Positions 44,685 to 54,604 of a stretch of 64,000 nt of DNA are shown piece after piece (within the stretch, counting starts at the first letter, position 1; each line of letters begins with the position of its first letter). The notes below the pieces were generated by a model. That model had not been told where the DNA came from and did not search any database. It saw nothing but the letters and a program-made list of their open reading frames with translations. Location of the stretch: contig JAHHHT010000030.1 in the NCBI GenBank assembly GCA_019359235.1, forward strand, positions 1 through 64,000, given 5' to 3'. The stretch comes from Oscillatoria princeps RMCB-10 (GTDB taxonomy: Bacteria; Cyanobacteriota; Cyanobacteriia; Cyanobacteriales; Oscillatoriaceae). A program made the position numbers and the translations under genes.

Positions 44685-47600
44685 ATGGCTAACCGCAAAT
44701 CAAAAGCTCTCGACACCACTCGCTCGCAACTGGAAGCCAAAAGGCGCGAAAGTGAAGAGCAATTTCGCCTGATGGCTGAGACAGCCCCATTCACGATCTG
44801 GCTCGCAGATGGTGCCGGGGGCTGGAATTACTGCAATTCGGTCTGGCTGGAATTGACAGGGCGTCCCCTGTCTCAACAGCAAGGGCTGGGCTGGTTGAGC
44901 AGCATCCATCCAGAGGACAAACAGCGGTTTTTCCAGACCTACCTCGCCGCTGTTAGCGCCCGGGAAAAGTTCCAGATAGAGTGCCGGTTGCTCGGGACTG
45001 ATGGGGAGTGCCGGTGGGTTTTGCATGCCGGCGCACCGCGATTTGCCCCTGATGGCAGCGTGACGGGTTACACCGGCACCGCCACAGACATAACAGACCG
45101 CAAAACAGCGGAAATCGCGCTGAAGCGGGGAAATGAAGAGCTGGATCGGCGAGTTGAAGAGCGCACTGCCGAACTGCTTTCTAGCAACGCGCAATTGCAG
45201 CAAGCGATCGCTGACCTGGAGGCGGCTAAAACTGAGCTAGACCGGCTGTTCTGCGTTTCCGCTGACTTGCTGGCGATTGCGGATATGGACGGGTATTTTA
45301 CGCGAGTCAATCCAGCAGTAGAAACTATCTTGGGCTACACAGCGGAGGAATTTTTGGCGGCTCGCTGGATAGAGCTGGTTCACCCAGACGACCGAGCTAG
45401 AACTGGGGCTGAATTCGAGAGGCAAATCGCCACGGGAAAACCGTCGGTTCAATTTGAGAATCGCTATCGCTGTAAAGATGGATCGTACAAGTGGCTGGCT
45501 TGGAACTCAATGCCCCTTCCTGAGGAAGGGTTGAGCTGTGCTGTGGCGCGTGACATCACCGAGCGCAAACACGCTGAAGTTGCCTTGCGCGAGAGCGAAC
45601 AGCGATACCAAACTTTGGCGAGACTGTCGCCGGTGGGAATCTTCCGCAGCGACGCCGAAGGAAACAACACATACGCTAACGAGCGCTGGTGCGAGATTGC
45701 CGGACAGACGTTAGAAACTGCAGGGGGAAATGGCTGGGCAGAGGCAGTGCATCCTGAAGACAGGGAGCGAGCTTTTACCGCCTGGCATACTGCTGCGCTC
45801 AGCGGCGTGCCGTTTCAAAATGAAATGAGGCTGGTGCGTCCTGATGGCAGTTTGGTGTGGTGCTTGGTGCAGGCAATTCCTGAGATGGGGGAAGATGGGA
45901 AACTGATCGGCTATGTGGGAACAGTTACCGATATTAGTGAGCGCAAACACGCTGAAATCGCTTTGCAAGAGTCCGAGGCGCGGTTCCAGGGGCTGGCGGA
46001 AAATGTGCCGGGAATGATTTACCAGTACCGCCACCGTGCCGGTGATTCCAGAGGAGAGTTTCCTTATATCAGTGCCAGTTGCTGTGACCTTTTTGAGTTA
46101 GAGCCAGAAGCAGTTCAGCAAAATGGCGACTTGATTTGGCAGCAAGTTCACCCGGAGGACGAGAGCGCCTTGACCGAGTCTGTTCTCGCCGCCGCACCAA
46201 CTGGGCAGTGGCGCAGGGAGTGGCGCAGCATCACGCCATCCGGCAAGATCAAGTGGATTCAAGCAGTAGCCAGACTCAAACAGGAAGTGGACGGCACTCT
46301 GCTTTGGGATGGCTTGATGCTAGATATCACTGAGCGCAAATTGCTGGAACAAGAATTAGCCCTGCGGCAAGCGCAATTTGATGCGTTCTTCAGCGCGGCT
46401 CCCGCCGGCATGCTGATTTTCGACACCGACCTGCGGTACTTGCAAATTAATCGCGCTTTAGCGGCAATGGGGGGGCGGACAGTAGGGGACTATCTGGGCA
46501 AGACCCTCAGGGAAGCCGAGCCGCAACTGGCTGAGGTTGTAGAGCCAGTATACCGGCAAATCTTGGCGACCGGCAAGCCCCTGCTGAATCAGGAGCTGAG
46601 CGGTGAAATTGCCAGCGAGCCCGGTGTTAACCGGCACTGGCTGTGCTCTTATTTTCCCCTTGCCGGTCAGGACGGAACTCCTATCGGTTTGGGCACGGTC
46701 GCTGTGGACATTACCGATCTCAAGCAAGCCGAGCAAGCTCAAGCCCGACTGACTGCGCTCCTGGAAGCCACCACGGACTTTGTTGCCATCTCTGATGCGG
46801 CGGGACGCATGATCTACCTTAACAGAGCCGGTCGCTCAATGGTGGGAATTGGCGAAGATGAAGACATTACCGCTCTCACTATCCCCGATTTTATCCCAGA
46901 CTCAGAAATTGAGAAGTCTGCCAGTGAAATTATCCCAACCTGTGTGAGCGAGGGGGTGTGGAGAGGCGAGTTCGCCCTGCAACATCGCAATGGCACGGTT
47001 GTTCCTGTCTCCCAGGTTTCCATGTCCCACAAATCGGAAAGCGGCGAGGTGGAGTTCCTGTCAGTCATCGCTCGCGATATCACGCAGCGCGTGCGAGCCG
47101 AAGAGGCGCTGCGCAAAAGTCAGGAACTGTACCGCACTTTGGTGGATAATTTTCCCGATGGAGCGGTGTTTCTATTTGACTGCGACTTGCGCTACATCCT
47201 CGCCGGTGGCTCCGAGCTGGCGCGGCTGGGACTTGACTCAGCCTCTGTAGAAGGGAAAAATGTCCTGGAGTTTTGGCCGGCAGAAGCTCACGAGCGGATT
47301 GACCAGCTTCACCGCGCGGCGCTCGCCGGTGCGGTGACGGGGGAAGACAACGCCTGGGGTGGAAATATCTACTTCATGCAAACGCTGCCGGTCAAGAATC
47401 ACCAGGGAGAAATTTTTGCCGGCATGCTCGTCTCCCAGAATATCACCGAGTACAAGCGAGCGGAAGAAGCGTTAAGACAATCGGAAGAGCGAACCCGCAA
47501 AGCTGCCGAAGAGGCGACTGCCAAAAGCCGGCAGCTGGAACTCGCCTTGCAGCAACTCCAGCGCACCCAGTCCCAGCTGATTCAGAGTGAAAAAATGTCC

Positions 47601-48407
47601 TCCCTGGGCCAGCTTGTCGCGGGGGTGGCTCACGAAATTAACAATCCGGTTAGCTTTATTTATGGCAATGTTGAGCACGCCAGAGAGTACGCCGGCGATC
47701 TGTTAAGGCTGATTCAGCTCTACCGCGACACTTATCCCCAGCCCGCACCTGCAATTGTAGCAGAAATTGAGGCAATTGATCTGGATTTTCTCACAGAAGA
47801 CTTGCCGAAACTGCTCGATTCTATGAAAATGGGAGCGGATCGCATCGGTGAAATCGTGCGCTCTTTGCGCACCTTTTCCCGGCTCGACGAAGCTGCAGTC
47901 AAAGAAGTCAACCTCCATGACGGCATCGACAGCACTCTGATGATTCTGCAAAACCGCTTGAAGCAGCGCCCCAATCATCCGTCGATTCAGGTGATTAAAG
48001 AGTACGGCGACTTGCCTTTAGTTGAGTGCTGCGCAGGTCAGCTGAATCAGGTGTTTATGAATCTCCTGAATAATGCCATTGACGCGCTGGACGAACAGCA
48101 AGCCAAGCTGACGCCCGAAGACCTTAAGGCCAATTTCAGCGCCATCACAATTGTTACCTCCGCCCTCGATAAGGAGCGCGTAGCTATCTCTATTTCCGAC
48201 AGCGGGCCCGGAATCCCTGAGGCGGTTAAAAAACGGCTGTTTGACCCTTTTTTCACCACTAAACCTGTGGGTAAAGGCACGGGGCTGGGGCTGTCTATCA
48301 GCTATCAAATTGTGGTGGAAAAACACGGCGGCAGTTTATATTGCAACTCGCAGATGGGGAAGGGTGCGGAGTTTGTTATGGAGATTCCGGTTCGGCAAAG
48401 CCGGTGA
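44685..48407 (+). CDS. Soluble histidine kinase with seven PAS domains
   Basis: 1240 residues. Seven PAS/PAC units follow one another (about 22-147, 190-310, 312-430, 432-560, 563-690, 690-810, 812-930), each ending in DITERK-type PAC sequences. HisKA has H983 in [16 protein letters not shown] and the HATPase has [52 protein letters not shown]. No membrane helix and no receiver domain: a cytoplasmic sensor with several possible small ligands or redox cofactors. The C-terminal 260 residues resemble the kinase at 20679 but lack its insertion. AAAGGTAAG upstream is a weak ribosome-binding site. Partner regulator unknown. Confidence 0.88.
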   Translation: MANRKSKALDTTRSQLEAKRRESEEQFRLMAETAPFTIWLADGAGGWNYCNSVWLELTGRPLSQQQGLGWLSSIHPEDKQRFFQTYLAAVSAREKFQIECRLLGTDGECRWVLHAGAPRFAPDGSVTGYTGTATDITDRKTAEIALKRGNEELDRRVEERTAELLSSNAQLQQAIADLEAAKTELDRLFCVSADLLAIADMDGYFTRVNPAVETILGYTAEEFLAARWIELVHPDDRARTGAEFERQIATGKPSVQFENRYRCKDGSYKWLAWNSMPLPEEGLSCAVARDITERKHAEVALRESEQRYQTLARLSPVGIFRSDAEGNNTYANERWCEIAGQTLETAGGNGWAEAVHPEDRERAFTAWHTAALSGVPFQNEMRLVRPDGSLVWCLVQAIPEMGEDGKLIGYVGTVTDISERKHAEIALQESEARFQGLAENVPGMIYQYRHRAGDSRGEFPYISASCCDLFELEPEAVQQNGDLIWQQVHPEDESALTESVLAAAPTGQWRREWRSITPSGKIKWIQAVARLKQEVDGTLLWDGLMLDITERKLLEQELALRQAQFDAFFSAAPAGMLIFDTDLRYLQINRALAAMGGRTVGDYLGKTLREAEPQLAEVVEPVYRQILATGKPLLNQELSGEIASEPGVNRHWLCSYFPLAGQDGTPIGLGTVAVDITDLKQAEQAQARLTALLEATTDFVAISDAAGRMIYLNRAGRSMVGIGEDEDITALTIPDFIPDSEIEKSASEIIPTCVSEGVWRGEFALQHRNGTVVPVSQVSMSHKSESGEVEFLSVIARDITQRVRAEEALRKSQELYRTLVDNFPDGAVFLFDCDLRYILAGGSELARLGLDSASVEGKNVLEFWPAEAHERIDQLHRAALAGAVTGEDNAWGGNIYFMQTLPVKNHQGEIFAGMLVSQNITEYKRAEEALRQSEERTRKAAEEATAKSRQLELALQQLQRTQSQLIQSEKMSSLGQLVAGVAHEINNPVSFIYGNVEHAREYAGDLLRLIQLYRDTYPQPAPAIVAEIEAIDLDFLTEDLPKLLDSMKMGADRIGEIVRSLRTFSRLDEAAVKEVNLHDGIDSTLMILQNRLKQRPNHPSIQVIKEYGDLPLVECCAGQLNQVFMNLLNNAIDALDEQQAKLTPEDLKANFSAITIVTSALDKERVAISISDSGPGIPEAVKKRLFDPFFTTKPVGKGTGLGLSISYQIVVEKHGGSLYCNSQMGKGAEFVMEIPVRQSR

Positions 48408-48468
48408 TACAAATTTTGGATTTTGGATGCCCGGATTTTGGATGGCTCTCCCGGACATCAAACAAAAG

Positions 48469-48499
48469 TAGGGTGCGTTACGCGCCAGCGTAACGCACC
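48469..48499. repeat. TAGGGTGCGTTA...TAACGCACCTA palindrome, copy 4
   Basis: Same family as the copies at 24429, 24486 and 25509, here 62 bases downstream of the kinase gene. Confidence 0.85.
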
Positions 48500-48651
48500 T
48501 AAAGATCCTGTTCACTCAAGTAAGATGCTCTCCGAAAAGCCTCACTTCAAGAAAATACAGGAGGCAGAGCCTCACCTCAAGCGTTCCCAGGCTGGAGCCT
48601 GGGAACGAGAACAAAATAGGGATATAACACCTCACACCTAACACCTCATCT

Positions 48652-50841
48652 ATGAAGCGCCGTCACTTTTTGCAATTCACCGGCTCCGCTATGGCCACTT
48701 TGGGTTTGAGCCACCTGGACATTCAGCAGCAAGCCAACCGCACCGGCAAGGTACTGGCTCAAGATACGCCTCGCAAACTCGCCTTGCTGGTGGGGATTAA
48801 TGACTATCCCAGCACTGCCGGCTTTTCCAAATTGCAGGGGTGCGTGACGGATGTGAATTTGCAGCGAAAGCTGCTGATTTACCGGTTTGGCTTCAATCCC
48901 AAAGATATCCTCACTCTCACTGACGCGCAAGCCACCCGCACCGGCATTCTGGAAGCGTTTGAGGAACACTTGATTGAGCAAGCCAAACCCGGAGATGTGG
49001 TGGTGTTTCACTACTCCGGGCACGGCTCCCAAGTAATTGACCCAGATCAAGACAGTCCGGACGGGCTTAACAGCACCTTTGTGCCGGTGGATAGCAAACT
49101 TCCCTCCGGTTTCCCCTCGCAAGGAGGCGTGGTGCAAGACATCACCGGGCACACGCTGTTTTTGCTAATGGCGGCGTTGCAAACAGAAAATGTTACCGCC
49201 GTTTTGGATAGCTGTCACTCTGGGGGCGGAACGCGGGGAAATTTGACGGTGCGCTCGCGAGCGGGCGGCAAAAAACTGGAAGCCAGCCCGGCTGAATTTG
49301 AGTGCCAGCAGCAGTGGCTGAAGCGCCTGAATCTTTCCAGTGATGAGTTTATTAAGCAGCGCCGCGCCGGGGTGGCGAAAGGGGTTGCGATCGCCTCGAC
49401 AAAGCGCAACCAGCTGGCAGCTGACGCGCCGTTTAGCGACTTTTTTGCCGGCGCTTTCACTTACCTGATGACTCAGTACCTCTGGCAGCAAACCGGCAGC
49501 CCCCAATTTGTCAGCGCTATCCCCAATATCGCTCGCAGTACGACGCGGCTTTCTTTCAGCCGGCAAGAGCCGGTATTTGAAGTTAAACCGGGAAGCAATA
49601 ATGACAGCCAGCCGCTCTATTTTGTCAGCCGGCAAACCCCACCGGCGGAAGCAGTGATCACCGGCATCACCGGCGGGGTGGCGGAATTGTGGCTGGGGGG
49701 GCTTGACCCCAAAAGTCTGGCCGCATTTGGCCCGGGTGCGGTGCTCAGCGTGGTGGACTCCCGAGGGGGGGAGCGAGGGCTGGTGCGGCTGGAATCCCGT
49801 CAGGGATTGGTCGGGCGGGGTCAGGTGCTGCAAGCTGCGGAACCGGGGGCGCTGCTGCAAGAGCGAGTGCGCGGGGTTCCCAGCGATTTGATGCTGCGCG
49901 TTGGGCTTGACTCTTCTCTCGGGAAGGATGCCGGTGCTGCCAAACAAGCCCTGGAAGCGACCGCTCGCATGGAAGCTGTCCCCCTGCAGCAGGGCGAGGT
50001 GCAGTATATTTTAGGGCGGATGACCGGCACCTACTTCCAAGAATTGCAATCGCGGCGGGTTGCGGATCTGCCGGCTCTTGACAGCACCGGCTTGTTCTCG
50101 CCCAGTCTGGAAGTGATTCCCGGTTCTTTTGGGGCGGCGGGCGAGCCGGTGGCTGCTGCAGTCAGCCGCTTGCAGCCGAAACTCAAGTCCCTGCTCGCCG
50201 CCCGGACTGTTAAGCTGGCGCTCAATACCAATTCCTCGCGGCTCAATCTGGCGGTTTCTATGATTCCGGAGGGGGAAGCCGGCAGGATTTTGGCCCAGTC
50301 GTTCCCCGTGCGGGGCGTCGGGCGCAACAGCCCACAGCCAGAAGTCTCGCCCGGGGCGAACCGGCTGCCGGTGGGGACGCCGATTCAGTTCCAGATTGCC
50401 AACAGTGAGGGGCGCGATCTATATTTGAGCGTGCTGGCGATCGATCCGGCGGGGGAAATTTCGGTGATTTTTCCCAATCAGTGGACAGCATCGGATGACG
50501 TGACCCGCTTGGGTGCCGGTCTTACGCTGCAGATTCCAGACCCCAGCAAGGACGGCTTCCAGCTCGTCACCCAACAGCCCAAAGGCGTCAGCGAGGTGCT
50601 GGTTATCGCCAGCAGCGCCCCCCTGCGCAAAGCCCTGCAAGCGCTGCGCAACTTGTCCTCCCAAGCGGGACAGCAGCGCGGACCCGTGACTCTGGCTGAG
50701 CCGGCGCAGGTGGTGGGCGATTTGCTCGATGACTTGGGGGAAACCACTCGCGGCGGCGGGGCGGCTGTTGGCGATCCCGCCGTTCGCGCCGTCGATACCG
50801 CCCAGATGGCGGCGCTGTCCATGACCTTTGAGGTGATTTAA
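48652..50841 (+). CDS. Tat-exported metacaspase-like peptidase (caspase family)
   Basis: 729 residues. The N-terminus MKRRHFLQFTGSAMATLGLS resembles a twin-arginine signal. The p20 caspase domain (about 41-300) has KLALLVGINDYPS, catalytic H124 (YSGHGSQV) and C188 (LDSCHSGGG); this is the cyanobacterial orthocaspase/metacaspase type with Lys/Arg specificity expected. The C-terminal half (330-700) is beta-rich and DUF4384-like (LYLSVLAIDPAGEISVIFPN). Such enzymes are linked to stress and cell death in cyanobacteria, but with a Tat signal this one would work in the periplasm. A decayed duplicate and a small membrane gene follow. Confidence 0.9.
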   Translation: MKRRHFLQFTGSAMATLGLSHLDIQQQANRTGKVLAQDTPRKLALLVGINDYPSTAGFSKLQGCVTDVNLQRKLLIYRFGFNPKDILTLTDAQATRTGILEAFEEHLIEQAKPGDVVVFHYSGHGSQVIDPDQDSPDGLNSTFVPVDSKLPSGFPSQGGVVQDITGHTLFLLMAALQTENVTAVLDSCHSGGGTRGNLTVRSRAGGKKLEASPAEFECQQQWLKRLNLSSDEFIKQRRAGVAKGVAIASTKRNQLAADAPFSDFFAGAFTYLMTQYLWQQTGSPQFVSAIPNIARSTTRLSFSRQEPVFEVKPGSNNDSQPLYFVSRQTPPAEAVITGITGGVAELWLGGLDPKSLAAFGPGAVLSVVDSRGGERGLVRLESRQGLVGRGQVLQAAEPGALLQERVRGVPSDLMLRVGLDSSLGKDAGAAKQALEATARMEAVPLQQGEVQYILGRMTGTYFQELQSRRVADLPALDSTGLFSPSLEVIPGSFGAAGEPVAAAVSRLQPKLKSLLAARTVKLALNTNSSRLNLAVSMIPEGEAGRILAQSFPVRGVGRNSPQPEVSPGANRLPVGTPIQFQIANSEGRDLYLSVLAIDPAGEISVIFPNQWTASDDVTRLGAGLTLQIPDPSKDGFQLVTQQPKGVSEVLVIASSAPLRKALQALRNLSSQAGQQRGPVTLAEPAQVVGDLLDDLGETTRGGGAAVGDPAVRAVDTAQMAALSMTFEVI

Positions 50842-51058
50842 TGGCCCTGCGGGGTGCCGCACTCAGCACGCACCCCGCTTCGACTCTTTCCAGCCATTGA
50901 GATTACCCTATCCTAGCCATTGCCATTTTTTATGGTAACGTTTGGTAAATTCTCTGTTAAATTGTTTAAGCTATTTTATCTAGCGGGTAAAGTACAGCTC
51001 GGCAAAGCTCCGGCTCAGTTACCCCCAGCGCAAGAGTACGAGGAGATTTAGCACAGCT

Positions 51059-51241
51059 ATGCAGGAACTGATTGGCGCTCTCATTTTAGTCATCGCAACC
51101 TTTGCCTTTACTTACATGGCGGGCATCCTGGGTCTTGTGTTCAGTGGCCTGTTTGCGGTGCTCGGCGGAATCCCCGAGTGGATTTGGACAGCTGCCCTAC
51201 TGTCGCTGACCATTTCGGTTTCTAGATTTGAGGGTTCTTGA
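51059..51241 (+). CDS. 60-residue membrane protein paired with the metacaspase
   Basis: 60 residues, two hydrophobic stretches: LIGALILVIATFAFTYMAGI and LVFSGLFAVLGGIPEWIWTAA, then ALLSLTISVSRFEGS. GAGG 14 bases upstream is distant; the alternative start is unclear. No family recognised. It follows the metacaspase by 217 bases, and both the metacaspase and this gene were copied together and then decayed at 51799-52775, which supports it being a real gene that travels with the protease. Possible roles: membrane anchor or small pore-like effector; both are speculation. Confidence 0.6.
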   Translation: MQELIGALILVIATFAFTYMAGILGLVFSGLFAVLGGIPEWIWTAALLSLTISVSRFEGS

Positions 51242-51798
51242 GGATACCTTGGGGGCATTGGGCACAGGGCATGGGGATGCATGGATTTTGGATGCATCGA
51301 TTTTGGATTTTGGATTGGGCATCATCGCATCATCGCATCATCGCATCATCGCAGGGGTGGGGGCGGGTTTGGTGCAATCTTTCGCGGCGTCACAAATACT
51401 TCGGCGAAACCCGCCCCTGCAAGGCTTCCTTTTATAAGATAAGGATTATAAAAATAATTGTAATTTGGGAGCATCCCATTTTTGCAAAGATTGTCACCCT
51501 CACCCCCCTAACCCCCCTAACCCATGAAGGGAGAGGGGGGAAGAATAAAGAATTATCCCCTCACCCCAAAGTGGTAGAGGCGTTGGGGGTGAGGGGGATT
51601 ACAAAAATGGGATACCCCCTGTAATTTCTGCCGGCAATCAACCTGAGATGATATAATTTCAACACGCCATCAGGGAATCGTCTCAAATTCACTCATGCCT
51701 TTTCTTGTGGGGACAAGATTTATCGCGTCCCCACAACACAAAACGGATTGCCCCCCTTTGCCCACCGGCAAGACGAGATGCAGATTTATGCCAGGTGC
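51242..51798. other. Intergenic region with repeats
   Basis: No gene supported. It contains a GATTTTGGAT stretch, an ATCATCGC tandem repeat at 51321-51352, a GGGGGCGGGTTT...AAACCCGCCCCTGC inverted pair (about 51357-51421), and a C-rich/G-rich palindrome at about 51488-51542. Confidence 0.5.
51321..51352. repeat. ATCATCGC octamer tandem repeat, 4 copies
   Basis: Four exact copies of an 8-bp unit. Confidence 0.95.
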
Positions 51799-52266
51799 AA
51801 AGCGCCGCTAGTTCTTGCAATTCACCGGCTACCTTCTAGGAACCCTCGGACTCAGCCCCCTCGATATCACAGGCCAAGCTCGCAGATATGGGCCGGCTCT
51901 CGCGCTCAACTGCGCCGAGCAAATTAGCGTTGCTGGTGGGCATCAATGACTGTCCCGCCGGCAGTCAATTCGATTCTTTAAGAGCGGATTTATAAAGTAA
52001 TTGTTAAGAAAGCCAGAGTTCCTCGCGGCTAAATGTAGCGATTTACAGGATTCCGGAGGGGGAAGCCGGCAGGATTTTGGCCCAGTGGTTCCCTGTGCGG
52101 GACAGCATCGGATGGCGTGACCCGCTTGGGGTTAGCTGAAATGCTGCGGATTGCGCACCCGGGTACAGATAGCTTCCCAAGAGTCCCCCAGGAACCCAAT
52201 CCCCCTGTTCCCGTCCTCGATACGGCCCAGATAGCGGCGCTGCCGATTGTTTCTCAGGTGATTTAA
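51799..52266 (+). pseudogene. Decayed duplicate of the metacaspase gene
   Basis: The start matches the metacaspase at 48655 onward (AAGCGCCGC then TAG, with TTCTTGCAATTCACCGGCT), so the second Tat-like codon block runs into a stop. GTTGCTGGTGGGCATCAATG matches the LALLVGIND region. After about 51970 most of the gene is missing; 52046-52100 matches the IPEGEAGRILAQ region, 52105-52125 the TASDDVTRLG region, and the end at 52266 (GCGGCGCTG...GAGGTGATTTAA-like) matches its last codons. Reading frames are broken by stops and deletions. Confidence 0.85.
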
Positions 52267-52611
52267 GGCCAATCGGGAGAGCCGGTGCGGCACTCTTACA
52301 GAATTTACGATTAATTAGTGTAACTTCGCCTTGAGAGCGTGTCCGGTCGCACGGATTGCGTTTTTTCCAGCGCCGCAGAGAATCTGCAATCTGTCTCCCC
52401 CGGCCCACAAGAGCTGCCCCACCCGATATGCAATAACGAAGCAATCGTAAATGATGTCGTGGGGTGTTGCGGATTGTACGAATGTCCCGCCGGAAGGCAC
52501 ATTGAGTTCGGGCCGTCAATCGGTCGCCCTTCTCTGAAAGTTTGCATTTAGTTATCATAAAGTTACATTTCATTACGTTAATTAATAAAAAATTTTGCTC
52601 TATTCGCTGTT

Positions 52612-52775
52612 CAATGCTTTAAACTTTGAGTTTGTGCGGGTAAAGTGCAGTACGGCCAGATGCCGGCTGAATGGCCCGCTCAAGCAAAAGCAGGAGGAAT
52701 GCTGCTTGTGATTTCTGGCGAAATCCCAGAGTGGATTTGGACAGCTGCTAAGCGTGTGGCTGACAGTGAAGTTCG
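52612..52775 (+). pseudogene. Decayed duplicate of the 60-residue membrane gene and its leader
   Basis: GCGGGTAAAGTGCAG at about 52636 matches the leader of the small membrane gene (GCGGGTAAAGTACAG at 50982), and CCAGAGTGGATTTGGACAGC near 52726 matches its IPEWIWTAA codons. The middle is deleted. It therefore continues the duplicated block that begins with the metacaspase copy. Confidence 0.75.
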
Positions 52776-52970
52776 GGGATTCCCCACGCCGTCCGGCGTT
52801 TTTTGAAGGGGCCAAAAGGCTTGAAAGTCACTCTCTACCAAGAGAGCGGATTATCAGGGAAAGCGCCCTAACTTTTAGCTCAGACAACGCCGGGTGGCCA
52901 AGATTTTTCAAGCATCACATCCTCCCGCAAAGTTCAACACTTAACCCTAATCAGGGAGCTAGAAACGACA

Positions 52971-53786
52971 ATGGCAACAACAGCCCAAACCATCCTCGAA
53001 CAGTACGGTGCAGGTAAACGCGATTTTCTGTACCTTTACTTGCCCGACGCTGACCTCAGTAACTTTAAGAACCTCTCTGGTGCTAACTTCAGCTATTCCT
53101 ACCTGCTGGGCGCGAAACTGTGGGGGTCCTTCCTGATACAATCCAGCCTGACCTATACCTTCTTGGGCTATGCCCAGCTGCAGGGGGCCTCGCTCGTAAA
53201 GGCCGACCTAACTTATGCTTACTTGTGCAATGCGGATCTCAGCAAAGCAGATCTGACGGGTGCTAGCCTGCGCCATGCGGATTTGACGAATGCCAATCTC
53301 AGCGGGGCCAAACTCGGGGGGGCCGACTTAACCGGCGCTACCCTAAACGGTGCTAAATTTGATGGTGCGACATTCGATGGTGGCACCCCGCCGGTGCTGG
53401 ATTCGGGCAGCTTTGACGTGGAAGCGAAGAACCCAGCTGGAGTGAAGTTTACCAACCCTATCAATGGGGACATCAGCATAATATTTACTCCATCAGGTAA
53501 ATGGTCGGCAGCGGCAGCAGGCAGTATTTTCGCATGCACAGCGTCAGGTCTTGTCGGGGACACGTTCAAAGTTTACCAAAATAATTCTCCCTATCCACAG
53601 TACAACTTGGGTTCCTTGGTAGCGGCGAGCGCAGAATCTAAGGTGGCGACGCTAATAGATACTGAAAAGCGGATTCGCGTGAAACCGAATGAAACCTTGA
53701 CATTCATGATGAATGACGACAAGGCATGTTACGGGGATAACACAGGTTCTCTCACCGTCAGTTGGAAAGCTATACCCGCCAGTTGA
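52971..53786 (+). CDS. Pentapeptide-repeat protein with C-terminal LecA-like lectin domain
   Basis: 271 residues, no signal peptide. Residues 1-140 are pentapeptide repeats (DADLSNFKNLSGANF, NADLSKADLTGASLRHADLT). Residues 155-271 resemble the Pseudomonas PA-IL (LecA) fold: IIFTPSGKWSAAAAGSI and especially NDDKACYGDNTGSLTVSW, which keeps the calcium-dependent motif NDxxxxYGxNxGS of LecA. LecA binds galactose through Ca2+; here the sugar is unknown. A pentapeptide scaffold fused to a lectin is unusual. Start: ATG preceded by GGGAGC at 9-10 bases. It lies just after the decayed metacaspase block. Confidence 0.8.
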   Translation: MATTAQTILEQYGAGKRDFLYLYLPDADLSNFKNLSGANFSYSYLLGAKLWGSFLIQSSLTYTFLGYAQLQGASLVKADLTYAYLCNADLSKADLTGASLRHADLTNANLSGAKLGGADLTGATLNGAKFDGATFDGGTPPVLDSGSFDVEAKNPAGVKFTNPINGDISIIFTPSGKWSAAAAGSIFACTASGLVGDTFKVYQNNSPYPQYNLGSLVAASAESKVATLIDTEKRIRVKPNETLTFMMNDDKACYGDNTGSLTVSWKAIPAS

Positions 53787-54600
53787 GCCTGACAGGCGCG
53801 AGCTACCGGCTCCGGGACAAGAGCGGCGAAATCTAGCTTTTGTCGCTCTTGGGCTGGCCGATATTGCCTGACGCACCGGCTCTGGCCAAACTCGCAGCTA
53901 AATGTGTATTTATAGCGTTTCTCAGATTAGTGTGCTGCGGAGAAACTCGGTAGGGGCGGGCACAGGGGCACCGCCCCTACGAAATCGGGTTTATGGGCCA
54001 TAGTACATCAAACTGAGAACCGCTATAAATCCGCAGAAGTACAAGGATGTCCGCAGATAATCTCAGCTATCATCTGCGTCCATCTACTTCTGCGTCCATC
54101 TGCGGTTCAAACAAACGCTCGTATTGGACAAGCCGGTTGCGGGGACGGGAATAAGTTTGCACTGATAGCCTTTTTCATATAAGTGAGGTACTGAGAAACC
54201 CGGTTTCTTTAAGAAACCGGGTTTCTTGTGCTTGCCCACCGGCTCCCCTCCCCTGTTAAATTTTGTTAAAATTTTGTGAATTTATCTCCCGCAGGCAACC
54301 CAGCTGTGTTAAGGTGAATTTTAAATTCCCACCGGCAAGGGCATTTACCTGCGAGCTGCCGGCTGTTCCCTTGCGGTGCGATTCAATCTGGCGGGCTGGT
54401 TGCTCGTGCAGTTTTGGCGTCTCTCCTGGACCGGCGAGCCGGTTGCCGTGCCGGCTCGCACCGCTCAAAATATAGCGCGTCAATAACCTTCGTGTAAATT
54501 TGAGAACCCCGGCAGAGGGCGGTCTCCGTGGGTGGCCCGCCCCTACGAAACCGGGGTTCAAAGGCCAAGAGCGGTTGCGCAAATCATTTAGAACTGCTAT
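53787..54600. other. Intergenic region rich in dispersed repeats
   Basis: About 810 bases without a supported gene. It holds inverted repeats including TATAGCGTTTCTCA...TGAGAACCGCTATA (53912-54026), TAGGGGCGGG/CCGCCCCTA arms near 53950-53980, a perfect AAACCCGGTTTCTT palindrome at 54194-54226, and at 54583-54601 the ATCATTTAGAACTGCTATA element, which abuts the truncated TPR-CHAT gene. Confidence 0.6.
54194..54226. repeat. Dispersed palindrome, AAACCCGGTTTCTT family (perfect)
   Basis: Perfect arms AGAAACCCGGTTTCT / AGAAACCGGGTTTCT with a 3-base loop. Confidence 0.95.
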
Positions 54601-54604
54601 AAAC

